A DNA stretch of 34,946 nucleotides from contig JAXHVO010000087.1 in NCBI GenBank assembly GCA_034189135.1, forward strand, positions 1-34,946, written 5' to 3'. Below, in pieces: positions 23,718 to 31,584 of this stretch. Made by a program: the position numbers and the translations under genes. The stretch is from Thermodesulfobacteriota bacterium (lineage in GTDB: Bacteria; Desulfobacterota; Desulfobacteria; Desulfobacterales; JAUWMJ01). Below the pieces are notes generated by a model that worked only from the letters and a program-made list of their open reading frames with translations, made no database searches and was not told where the DNA came from. The first letter of the stretch is position 1, and the number at the start of each line of letters is the position of its first letter.

Positions 23718-25346
23718 TTAAAACTGCCGGTGAACAATCCGGCCGTCAAACAGGGTCATGTCTACCTGAACCTCCGGCATTAGTGAAGGTAGAATTTCCA
23801 GAATATTTCTATTTAGAACCACCATATCCGCCCGTTTACCGGGTTCTATGCGTCCGATATCATGGGCATTGTGGACGGTCGCAGGTGTATAGGTATAGGC
23901 TCTCAGCGCTTCAGCCACTGTTACACGGGAATCCGGATACCAGCCACCTTTCGGCGTTCCGTCGGTTCGCTGTCGCGTAACTGCCGCATGAATTCCTAAT
24001 AGCGGATCAGGGGTGCATACCGGACAGTCGGAGCTGAACATCACCGGCGCACCGGTATCGAATAATTGGCGGAGAGGATAGGTCCACTTTCCCTTTTCTC
24101 CCAGTGCCATATCGATGAGGTTTATATCCAGCAGCATGTTGGCTGGGTTGACACACAGAGCCATATTAAGCTTGCTGAGTCGATCGGCATCCTCCGGTTG
24201 CAGCATCTGTACATGTTCGATGCGATGGGCAATGGCTGGCGATGGTAAACCGGAGGAGATGCGACGCAATTCAAGGGCTTCAAAAATGTTGATCAATTCC
24301 CGGTTCGCGCGATCCCCCACCGCGTGCACCATCACCGACAGACCGGCTTTATCGGCCCTGTTAATATCACGTGACAGAACTTCCATATCAATCAGCGGCA
24401 TCCCTCTGTCAGCATCCAGGTAGGGTTCGATCAACCAGGCGGTACGGGCGCCCATTCCGCCATCGGAAAAAAATTTTACATGACCGACGCGCAGCTTTTC
24501 GTTACCGAACCCGGTTTGAAGGCCCAGACCGATGATGTGGTCCAGCTCGTGTCCGGGCAGGGAAACCCAGCAGCGGAGGTCGAGACGCCCTTCATGGTCC
24601 AGTCTCTGAAAAGTCTGAAATGATCCGGCGCCGTCCTTATCTTCCATCAAGCGGACGTCTTGAATGCCGGTGACCCCCCATCGGTGAAGGGCCTTAGTCG
24701 CGTCTTCAAAAGCTTGCATTATCTGATCTGTCCTCGGCGGCGCAATGGCCTGTCGCACGAGGTTGATGGCCAGTTCTCTTATAATACCGTTGGGTTCTCC
24801 GGTGTGGTTGTGTTCAATCCGCCCTTCCGGTGGATCCGGCGTGTCAGCATGAATGCCGGCCAAACCCAGAGCAACGGAGTTGGCAACGGCCAGGTGCAGA
24901 TCACAGCGCCAAAGCAGCACCGGATGCTCCGGTGCTACCCGGTCCAGGGTTTCTCTGGTTGGGATGCGTTGCTCGGTCCAGTCGGTCTCATTCCATCCCT
25001 GGCCAATAACCCACTGGCCCGGAGGGCGACTATCAGCTGCCTTTCCCACACGGTTTAACAGTTCTTCAAGGCTGGTAAGGTCATCCAGCTTTATACCCTG
25101 ACGATTGAGTGCCCACTCATAGAAATGGATGTGGGTATCGATAAAACCCGGTGCCACCAGTCTACCGTCAAGGTTGACCCTTTCAGTGCCAGGACCGGCC
25201 AGATTGAGCACATCCTTGTCTTGCCCCAGGGCCAGGATTTTTCCGTTTCCAACGGCAACGGCCTGGGAATGGGGATAAGTAGTACTCTGGGTGGCAATGA
25301 TGCCGTTGTAAAGGATACTTTGAGGCACTCCGATAGGCATTTTCAT
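23718..25346 (-). CDS. YtcJ-type metal-dependent amidohydrolase
   Basis: Encodes 542 residues of the amidohydrolase superfamily. Metal-binding features are VAPGFIDTHIHFYEW (the HxH pair), VMVHAVGDRANRE, IAHRIEHVQ and the late FSSDCPVCTPDPL aspartate; the small beta-sandwich domain at both ends (GRLVAPG and KRADMVVLNRN) is typical. Close relatives include YtcJ and N-substituted formamide deformylases; they hydrolyse amide or formamide bonds of small molecules. AAGGA precedes the ATG, which overlaps the stop of the racemase-family gene by four bases, so both act together. It carries no signal peptide and is cytoplasmic. Confidence 0.9.
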   Translation of the reverse strand: MKMPIGVPQSILYNGIIATQSTTYPHSQAVAVGNGKILALGQDKDVLNLAGPGTERVNLDGRLVAPGFIDTHIHFYEWALNRQGIKLDDLTSLEELLNRVGKAADSRPPGQWVIGQGWNETDWTEQRIPTRETLDRVAPEHPVLLWRCDLHLAVANSVALGLAGIHADTPDPPEGRIEHNHTGEPNGIIRELAINLVRQAIAPPRTDQIMQAFEDATKALHRWGVTGIQDVRLMEDKDGAGSFQTFQRLDHEGRLDLRCWVSLPGHELDHIIGLGLQTGFGNEKLRVGHVKFFSDGGMGARTAWLIEPYLDADRGMPLIDMEVLSRDINRADKAGLSVMVHAVGDRANRELINIFEALELRRISSGLPSPAIAHRIEHVQMLQPEDADRLSKLNMALCVNPANMLLDINLIDMALGEKGKWTYPLRQLFDTGAPVMFSSDCPVCTPDPLLGIHAAVTRQRTDGTPKGGWYPDSRVTVAEALRAYTYTPATVHNAHDIGRIEPGKRADMVVLNRNILEILPSLMPEVQVDMTLFDGRIVHRQF

Positions 25347-26380
25347 ATTAAAAATCCTTTTTGAAAAGGGTCATGCGCATCCACAACGAACTGGTGATAA
25401 CCGGTAATCTGCGCGTTTCCCCGAACTTGGCCCACGATGCCCTTGAATTTTCCAATGGGCAGTGTTTTGACGATCCGTCCTTCGAACACCGTGCCCAGAG
25501 GACTGGCATTTTTATAATCCTGACCACGATCGAGCGTTCCCAGGTGGTGGAGCAGCGTCATCTTGGCCGTGGTACCGGTGCCGCAGGGGGAACGGTCCAT
25601 GTGGGACTCGCCGTATATCACCACGCTCTTTCCGGTGCCGGTTTTAGGGTCTTCATCATAAAATTCGGTCACATCTATCGTGTTCACCTCCGGCCGCTGG
25701 GGATGGTAAACGCGAAGGGCCCGATTGGCGGCCTCAATCACCGCCATTCCCAATGGGATCAGACGGTGGCTGTTTTGGGGAACCAGGTCAATGCCGATGG
25801 ATCGGGCCGACACCATGGCGAAAAACCCGCCCACGCAGACCAGGTCAACGGGAACCTTACCAAATTCGGTGACATCAATCTCGCAGTCGGTATCAAAGAC
25901 AAATGAGGGCACCATTTCAATGGCAACTGATTCCACATGACCATCTCTAATCCGGGTATGGGCATCCAGCGGTCCGGAAGGGGTATCCACGGTGATAATG
26001 GTGTCGTCAGCGTCTGTGTGCAAAGCTCCGGCTTCGATTAATGAAACCACCGCTCCGATGGTGGCATGGCCACATAAGTAGGGATAACGCCGGGCGTCCA
26101 TGTAAAACAGACCGAATTGTCCTTCAGGACTTATCGGTTCGGTCACCACGGCCGCCATGATTCCTCTATGTCCCCTGGGTTCCCGGGTCAGTAGCATACG
26201 GACATGATCGAAATGAGATTCGAAATAGTTCCGTTTGTCTTTCATTGTGCTGCCGGGCAGGGAACCCACGCCACTGATCAGCAACCGGGTGGGTTCCCCC
26301 TGGGTATGAGAGTCAATGGTAACGATTCGATCCGGATATAGAGCCAGAAATCTGCTTTTAATCTGATCAAGTTTCAGCAT
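25343..26380 (-). CDS. proline racemase / 4-hydroxyproline epimerase family protein
   Basis: Encodes 345 residues. The two catalytic cysteines of the racemase and epimerase branch are both present: Cys103 in YLCGHATIG and Cys266 in DRSPCGTGT. In the dehydratase branch the second is replaced, so epimerase or racemase chemistry is favoured. Start motif IDSHTQGEPTRLL matches the family. The family acts on proline, hydroxyproline and related cyclic amino acids, but cluster context with an amidohydrolase and aminotransferase leaves the substrate open. AGGAAGG precedes ATG 26380; the amidohydrolase gene overlaps by ATGA. It is the first gene after the terminator that follows the transporter. Confidence 0.92.
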   Translation of the reverse strand: MLKLDQIKSRFLALYPDRIVTIDSHTQGEPTRLLISGVGSLPGSTMKDKRNYFESHFDHVRMLLTREPRGHRGIMAAVVTEPISPEGQFGLFYMDARRYPYLCGHATIGAVVSLIEAGALHTDADDTIITVDTPSGPLDAHTRIRDGHVESVAIEMVPSFVFDTDCEIDVTEFGKVPVDLVCVGGFFAMVSARSIGIDLVPQNSHRLIPLGMAVIEAANRALRVYHPQRPEVNTIDVTEFYDEDPKTGTGKSVVIYGESHMDRSPCGTGTTAKMTLLHHLGTLDRGQDYKNASPLGTVFEGRIVKTLPIGKFKGIVGQVRGNAQITGYHQFVVDAHDPFQKGFLI

Positions 26381-26457
26381 ATGTGCCTTCCTGTATCTTT
26401 GTCGATGTTTTACACAGCATAGCTTCGTTCAGGTCGCCCCATACCCGCATAAAAAAC

Positions 26458-26493
26458 AAAACCTGAAAACGATGAAGCCTGCTTTCAGGTTTT
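26458..26493 (-). terminator. terminator after the ABC transporter operon
   Basis: AAAACCTGAAA (26458-26468) pairs with TTTCAGGTTTT (26483-26493). On the minus strand the stem is followed by GTTTTTTATG, a U-rich tail. It lies 36 bases after the ATPase gene stop, which implies that the downstream racemase gene has its own promoter or is reached by read-through. Confidence 0.8.
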
Positions 26494-26529
26494 GGGGTGA
26501 AAAAATTGCAAGAAAAACGACCTGGCATA

Positions 26530-27630
26530 TCATTGAATGGGAATCAGATGGCAGTGTTGCGGTGACACCTGGACGCTGACGTCTTCGCCGATGTTGTAGA
26601 TGCGGGTTCTCATCATACTGATGACATGAATTTCACGGTCGGTACCCAGTTCAATGAAATAGCTGACTTCTCCGCCCATGTAACTGCGGTCTTTAATGCG
26701 GCCCTGAAAGTGGTTCATTCCCTCCTCCGGCTCAAATTCATCCTGGGGAAAGGCATCAAACCGCTGTGCGCGGACGATCATTTCCACCTGATCGCCTTTG
26801 GAGAATCCGCCTTTATTTTCTGCAAAGAGGACATCACCGGTTTCAATTTGGACGTCTATGCGATGCGGGTCGACATCCACGACTTGGCCTTGAATGAAAT
26901 TGGAGTGGCCTAGAAAATCAGCTACAAAATGGTTGGCCGGCTCGTTATAGACAGATTTGGGGCTGCCTTCCTGCTGTTTGCGACCATCTTTCATGACCAG
27001 GATCTGATCCGACATGCTCAATGCCTCGCGCTGGTCATGGGTGACAAAGATGGTGGTGACACCGAGCATTTGCTGAATGTTGTCTACCTCCCGCCGCATC
27101 TCTTCTCTCAGGTTCTCGTCCAGCGCGGACAGAGGCTCGTCCATCAGCAACACATCCGGCTCAATAACAATGGCTCGGGCCATAGCGATGCGCTGCTGCT
27201 GGCCTCCGGAAAGCTGGTTCGGCATTCGATTTTCAACCCCTGGCAGACGAACCATCTCCAATGCCCGTGTCACCTTTTTTTTGATCTCCTCTTTGGGTAC
27301 ATCTCTGTATTTCAAACCAAAGGCCACGTTTTCAAAGATGGTCTTGTGGGGGAACAAGGCATAGTTTTGAAAAATCATTCCCAGGTTTCGCTTGTGGATC
27401 GGTATTTCGTTGATCCGGACCCCCTTGATGAAAATATCACCCTCGGTGGGCTCCTCCAACCCGGCCACCATGCGCAGCAATGTGGTCTTTCCGCATCCGG
27501 AAGGACCCAGCAGCGTCACCAGACTCCCTTCTTCGATGTTAAAATCCATTTTTTCAACGGCAACCACTTTGCCGAACCGTTTCAAAATGCCTTTAAACTG
27601 TACCATGGGCTGTTTCTTGTCCGTCGTCAA
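26530..27630 (-). CDS. ABC transporter ATP-binding protein, PotA-like
   Basis: Encodes 366 residues (358 if ATG 27606 is used). The nucleotide-binding motifs are Walker A GPSGCGKTT, the signature LSGGQQQRIAMARA, Walker B VLLMDEPLSALD and the switch His in FVTHDQREA. A C-terminal TOBE-like domain from about 280 is typical of the spermidine/putrescine and related importers. The frame begins with TTG 27630, behind GGGAG at a longish distance. It is the last gene of the B-C-D-A-ordered importer operon. Energises import of a small cationic or amino compound; the substrate is unknown. Confidence 0.92.
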   Translation of the reverse strand: MTTDKKQPMVQFKGILKRFGKVVAVEKMDFNIEEGSLVTLLGPSGCGKTTLLRMVAGLEEPTEGDIFIKGVRINEIPIHKRNLGMIFQNYALFPHKTIFENVAFGLKYRDVPKEEIKKKVTRALEMVRLPGVENRMPNQLSGGQQQRIAMARAIVIEPDVLLMDEPLSALDENLREEMRREVDNIQQMLGVTTIFVTHDQREALSMSDQILVMKDGRKQQEGSPKSVYNEPANHFVADFLGHSNFIQGQVVDVDPHRIDVQIETGDVLFAENKGGFSKGDQVEMIVRAQRFDAFPQDEFEPEEGMNHFQGRIKDRSYMGGEVSYFIELGTDREIHVISMMRTRIYNIGEDVSVQVSPQHCHLIPIQ

Positions 27631-27659
27631 AATATACAGTCTCCCTTCGTTGTTCTAGT

Positions 27660-27702
27660 GCCGAGGTCGGACATCTTCCACTTAAGAGAGTCCGACCCCG
27701 GC
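27660..27702 (-). promoter_or_regulatory. stem-loop between binding protein and ATPase genes
   Basis: GCCG-a-GGTCGGAC (27660-27672) pairs with GTCCGACC-c-CGGC (27690-27702), a 12-pair stem with one mismatch. It sits between the solute-binding protein gene and the ATPase gene. Such stems commonly protect the upstream message so that the binding protein is made in excess over the ATPase. Confidence 0.6.
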
Positions 27703-27744
27703 AATCATATGGCCTATACCAACACCCATCTATCGAATGTCGAT

Positions 27745-28908
27745 CTAACTGCCTGACTTGATTCGATCCCATTTTTCGGTGAATTCCAACTGGTTGGCAT
27801 TCCAGTAAGACGGATTGGCAAACAGATAACCGTCCAGTTTTCCGGTGGGATCGAAGGCCGGCATCTTCTTGATCTTTTCGGTCAATTTAACCTTGGTTGG
27901 ATCCAGGCTGGGCGGATAATTCTGTCCTTCCGCCACAGCGATGGCCGCACTTGGTTCCAGCATGAAATTGAGCAGCTTATGGGCGATCTTAAGATCGGTT
28001 CCTTTGAGGACAAACAGATATTCCATCCAGGAGTAGGTCTCCTTGGGAGAGAGGTAACCGATGGGATGACCTTCCTGCTGAAGTGCGGCCACCCGTCCGG
28101 ACCAGGCCACCGTCGCATAGATCTCTCCGTTGGCCAACAGGCTCATCAACTCGGCACCGGAGCTCCAATATTTCTTCATCAGGCCGCGCTGCTCACGTAA
28201 AGCCGCCCATATGGCCTTGAGATTGGTCATATTGTTGGGGCTTTGGCCGGTATGCAACGCGGCGTACCACATATTGGTCCTGAAGTCACCGCCCCAACTG
28301 CCCAGTTTGCCTTTCAAGCTTTTGTCCCACAGCAGGGAAGCACCCAGTTTTTCAGCCTTTTTTTTGCTGATATGTTTGGTATTGTAAGCGATTCCGGTTT
28401 GTCCCAAATCATACGGCACAGCCGACAGGGTTCCTTTGGTGATTTTCCGCAGGGGTTTAATCATGGCGGCCATGACATTTTTCAGGTTGGGAATTTTGGA
28501 TTCATCCAGCACCGAGGCAAAACCCAACTCTGCATAACGCGCATAGTCGAAAACGGCGCTGAGATGGGCGATATTAAACTCCCCACCCGGTGGGTAGGAC
28601 GCTTTAACTCGCGTCAGGTAGGAGTTCATGTCACCGAATTCACCATCGATAACCTTGATGCCCGTGGCTTTGGTAAAAGGCTTGAAGGCGTATTTTCGAA
28701 AGGCTTCAGAGGTAGAGCCGCCCCATCCGTCAAAGCGGATGGACTTGGCCGCCCATGCCTCTTTTACGGCGTTTCCAAAGGGCAATCCCACCAGCCCGAT
28801 CGATGCACCGGCAAGCCCGAGATATTTGAGAAAGTGACGCCGGCTGATTTTGCCGTTTTTATACGCATCGTATACCCTATCCAGTTTTTCTATGGTAATG
28901 TTGCCCAT
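27745..28908 (-). CDS. periplasmic solute-binding protein, PotD-like, Tat signal
   Basis: Encodes 387 residues. The N-terminus has a twin-arginine signal (KISRRHFLKYLGLAGAS), so the protein would be exported folded, unusual for this class but seen in some relatives. The mature part matches polyamine-type binding proteins: DGWGGSTSEAFRKYAFKPF, SLLANGEIYATVAWSGRVAAL and SAAIAVAEGQNYPPS. The substrate may be a polyamine, an amino acid derivative or a related compound. A strong AAGGAGG precedes the ATG. It follows the two permease genes and precedes the stem-loop and ATPase gene. Confidence 0.9.
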   Translation of the reverse strand: MGNITIEKLDRVYDAYKNGKISRRHFLKYLGLAGASIGLVGLPFGNAVKEAWAAKSIRFDGWGGSTSEAFRKYAFKPFTKATGIKVIDGEFGDMNSYLTRVKASYPPGGEFNIAHLSAVFDYARYAELGFASVLDESKIPNLKNVMAAMIKPLRKITKGTLSAVPYDLGQTGIAYNTKHISKKKAEKLGASLLWDKSLKGKLGSWGGDFRTNMWYAALHTGQSPNNMTNLKAIWAALREQRGLMKKYWSSGAELMSLLANGEIYATVAWSGRVAALQQEGHPIGYLSPKETYSWMEYLFVLKGTDLKIAHKLLNFMLEPSAAIAVAEGQNYPPSLDPTKVKLTEKIKKMPAFDPTGKLDGYLFANPSYWNANQLEFTEKWDRIKSGS

Positions 28909-28938
28909 TGTGCCTCCTTTCAGTAGATGGTTGTCAGT

Positions 28939-29736
28939 TTATGTTTTTACTTTGGAAAACTTCCGGGATAGATATCCTGCCAGCAGCGGGGTGGCGACGG
29001 TCAGCACGATCATCACCGCACCCAACGCATTGATTTCCGGGCTGATGGAATTTCTCAACATGCTAAAAATCTTCACTGGAACCGTTTGATTCTGTGCCGT
29101 TGCCCAAAACAGGGTCGCCGTAATATCATCAAACGAAATGGTAAAGGAAAAAAGAGCACCGGCCAGTATGGCCGGTAGTAATAACGGAAAAGTAATCTCC
29201 TTAAAAGTTTGAAATGCATTGGCACCCAGTGATTTTGCCGCTTCCTCATATTCTTTTTTAATGCCCACCAAGCGGGCCTGAACAATCAGCAGTACATAGG
29301 GTAGGGTCAGCACCACGTGTCCGATAACCAGCAGGGCAAAACTCTTGGGCTGCTGGAGCCATCGTAAAAACAGCAGCAATGCGACGCCTAAAACCACTTC
29401 CGGAATCATGATCGGCGATAACAGCAGCGTGTTGAGGGTGTTTTTGCCGGGAAACTCAAAACGAATAAATGCCATAGCGGCAAGAATCCCGATGCCGGTA
29501 GATATCACTGCAGTCAGCGAACCCAGGACAATAGAGTTGGTAAAGGCGTCAATGATCGATTCATTTTGAGCCAGCCTGATAAACCAACGGAAACTCACCC
29601 CTTCCATGGGGAAAATGCCGAACTGTTTGGGATTGAACGCCAATACCATAACCACGACGATGGGGGCGAACATGAATACGTACACGAGGAACGTGTAAAC
29701 TCTGATTAATGTCCATCCCAGTGAGAATTGTTTCAT
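28939..29736 (-). CDS. ABC transporter permease, PotC-like
   Basis: Encodes 265 residues with about six membrane helices and the coupling motif EEAAKSLGANAFQTFKEITFPL (EAA loop) near residues 160-180, which contacts the ATPase. It forms the membrane channel with the second permease. The gene starts three bases after the stop of the PotB-like gene. The length and helix count are normal for the family. Confidence 0.92.
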   Translation of the reverse strand: MKQFSLGWTLIRVYTFLVYVFMFAPIVVVMVLAFNPKQFGIFPMEGVSFRWFIRLAQNESIIDAFTNSIVLGSLTAVISTGIGILAAMAFIRFEFPGKNTLNTLLLSPIMIPEVVLGVALLLFLRWLQQPKSFALLVIGHVVLTLPYVLLIVQARLVGIKKEYEEAAKSLGANAFQTFKEITFPLLLPAILAGALFSFTISFDDITATLFWATAQNQTVPVKIFSMLRNSISPEINALGAVMIVLTVATPLLAGYLSRKFSKVKT

Positions 29737-29739
29737 GGT

Positions 29740-30606
29740 CTAATTTCCCTGAAGACTTTTAAAAATCTGGTTGATTCCCAAATATCGGTTGTAGGTCCAT
29801 ACGATCACAAACAATAGAGAAAGCAGGATGACACTGATGGCCGAGCCGAACGGCCAGTCCAGTGTACCGATAATTCGTTTGAAAACGAGATTGGCGATCA
29901 TTTCGTTACCGGGACCGCCCAGTATCATGGGTGGCAAATAAGTGCCCGCCGTCAAAACAAAAACCAGCAAGCAGCCGGCGCTGAGACCTGGAAGGCTCAA
30001 GGGCAGCGTCACCTCACGAAACGCCTGCCATTCGGTGCAGCCCATGCAGCGTGCGGCTTCTAGCAAACTCTTATCGATGCCCTCTAAACTGACATATATG
30101 TTAAGGATCATGAATGGTAGGAGATACATGATCAAACCCATAAGCACGGTGAATTCATTGTAAAGCATGGATATGGGGGATTGAATCAGTCCGATTTTCA
30201 ACAGGAAGTGGTTAATCAGGCCCGAATCACCCATGATGTTGATCCAGCTCATGGTGCGGATGATAAAGCTGACCCAAAACGGCAGCATGATGAGCAAAAG
30301 GAAGACCTGTTTATAGCGATTTTCGCTGCGGTAAAAAAAATAGGCGGGAATATACCCCATGACCACGCATAACAGGACGGTTTCAAAAGAGATACGAATG
30401 GTTCGAAGGAGAATTATAGGATAGAAAAAATCTTCAAAGAACTTGGCGTAATTCCCGAACTGGAAGGCGGGAATGTCCGCTCCGCTAGGTGCGCGCAGCC
30501 AGAAGCTGTATACAACCACAAAACAAACCGGTATGACCAGAAGAAAAAAGACTGCACTCAAAGAAGGCGCCAGCAGCGCCCATGGTTTCCATTTTTCAGG
30601 TTTCAT
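29740..30606 (-). CDS. ABC transporter permease, PotB-like
   Basis: Encodes 288 residues with about six membrane helices (first LLAPSLSAVFFLLVIPVCFVV) and the EAA-type loop LLEAARCMGCTEWQAFREVTLPL. It pairs with the PotC-like permease. AGGGAAA precedes the ATG. It is the first transporter gene after the IclR regulator, 67 bases away on the same strand, so the regulator and transporter genes may share a transcript. Confidence 0.92.
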   Translation of the reverse strand: MKPEKWKPWALLAPSLSAVFFLLVIPVCFVVVYSFWLRAPSGADIPAFQFGNYAKFFEDFFYPIILLRTIRISFETVLLCVVMGYIPAYFFYRSENRYKQVFLLLIMLPFWVSFIIRTMSWINIMGDSGLINHFLLKIGLIQSPISMLYNEFTVLMGLIMYLLPFMILNIYVSLEGIDKSLLEAARCMGCTEWQAFREVTLPLSLPGLSAGCLLVFVLTAGTYLPPMILGGPGNEMIANLVFKRIIGTLDWPFGSAISVILLSLLFVIVWTYNRYLGINQIFKSLQGN

Positions 30607-30673
30607 GGTGTGTTTCCCTGGTGAATTGATTAAAAAATATGCAAACTGTAACGTTCTATAAGGCTGTTTTTAC

Positions 30674-31462
30674 CTACCTGCGGTTTTTACCTGGCGGCAG
30701 GAGCCCGGATAGGGACTTGGCCGTTTCTCTGATCATGTCCCCATACTTTGCTTGGATGTCCTTTGCACTGTGTTGCAGTACTGAAAAGTCAAAGCATACC
30801 GCACCGACTCCTTTCCCGCTCAGAGGATCGTACAAGGGCGCCCCAATAGCAATCAAATTGGGTAGATACTCTTCCACGGATATGGCATATTGACGCGCTT
30901 TGGTTTTTTTTATTTCCGAAATCAACGCCTCCTTGTCCACGATCGTCTTTTCGGTTTTGGCCACCAGAATCATCTTGTCGATCTTTTCAGCGATCAGATC
31001 GTCAGGCAGGCTGGACAGATAGGCTTTCCCCAATGACGTGCTGTGTAAGCAGTTTTTGGAAAAATCCGGCAAACTGTAAATAAGGGTCTCTTCCGCCTCA
31101 CGATGATAGATGCGCACCAACATGTCATCCACTGCAAAGTGCACATCGATGCTGATATTTTTCTCTCTGTGGATCCGGTCCACCACCTCCTTGATCATCT
31201 TCAAATGGTCGGTGGCCCGCATCAAATTGTTGCAAAACAGCAGGCACAGTATGGATGGCCGGATCTCCTTGGTTTTTGTGTCTTTTGCCAGGTACCCCAG
31301 CTCTACCAGTGTGTTGATGTAACGGTAGGTTGAAGTCATGTTTAAATCCAGCGTCTTGGCAATTCCACTCTGGGTCAATACCGGGGTTTCCCTGTTGAAA
31401 AGAGACAGGATTTTCAACCCCTTTTCCAGCGATTTCGAAAAATAGTATTTTTCTTTTGACAT
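30674..31462 (-). CDS. IclR-family transcriptional regulator
   Basis: Encodes 262 residues: a winged helix-turn-helix (SLEKGLKILSLFNRETPVL, TQSGIAKTLDLNMTSTYRYIN) and an IclR effector domain (LLFCNNLMRATDHLKMI, STSLGKAYLSSLP, and AIGAPLYDPLSGKGVGAVCFD). IclR proteins bind small carboxylic or aromatic ligands and usually control the adjacent catabolic genes. The gene is divergent from the KamA-like gene across a 122-base region with a palindrome. It probably regulates both the transporter-enzyme operons and the KamA gene. The effector is unknown. Confidence 0.94.
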   Translation of the reverse strand: MSKEKYYFSKSLEKGLKILSLFNRETPVLTQSGIAKTLDLNMTSTYRYINTLVELGYLAKDTKTKEIRPSILCLLFCNNLMRATDHLKMIKEVVDRIHREKNISIDVHFAVDDMLVRIYHREAEETLIYSLPDFSKNCLHSTSLGKAYLSSLPDDLIAEKIDKMILVAKTEKTIVDKEALISEIKKTKARQYAISVEEYLPNLIAIGAPLYDPLSGKGVGAVCFDFSVLQHSAKDIQAKYGDMIRETAKSLSGLLPPGKNRR

Positions 31463-31489
31463 TCCGTTTAAAGATGATTTAATAGGTGC

Positions 31490-31520
31490 ACTATAATAGA
31501 AATGCTTTTACTATTATAGT
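31490..31520. promoter_or_regulatory. operator-like inverted repeat with two divergent -10 boxes
   Basis: ACTATAATAG (31490-31499) and CTATTATAGT (31511-31520) form a perfect 10-base inverted repeat with an 11-base spacer. Each arm contains TATAAT, one on each strand (31492-31497 plus; 31518-31513 minus), so the palindrome may be both the IclR operator and the pair of divergent -10 elements for the iclR and kamA-like genes. Matching -35 sequences are weak. Confidence 0.5.
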
Positions 31521-31584
31521 TAATAATGCAGATTTCAGAACAAATGTCAACTACTAATTTTTATTTAGTGAATGAGGAGGGGTC

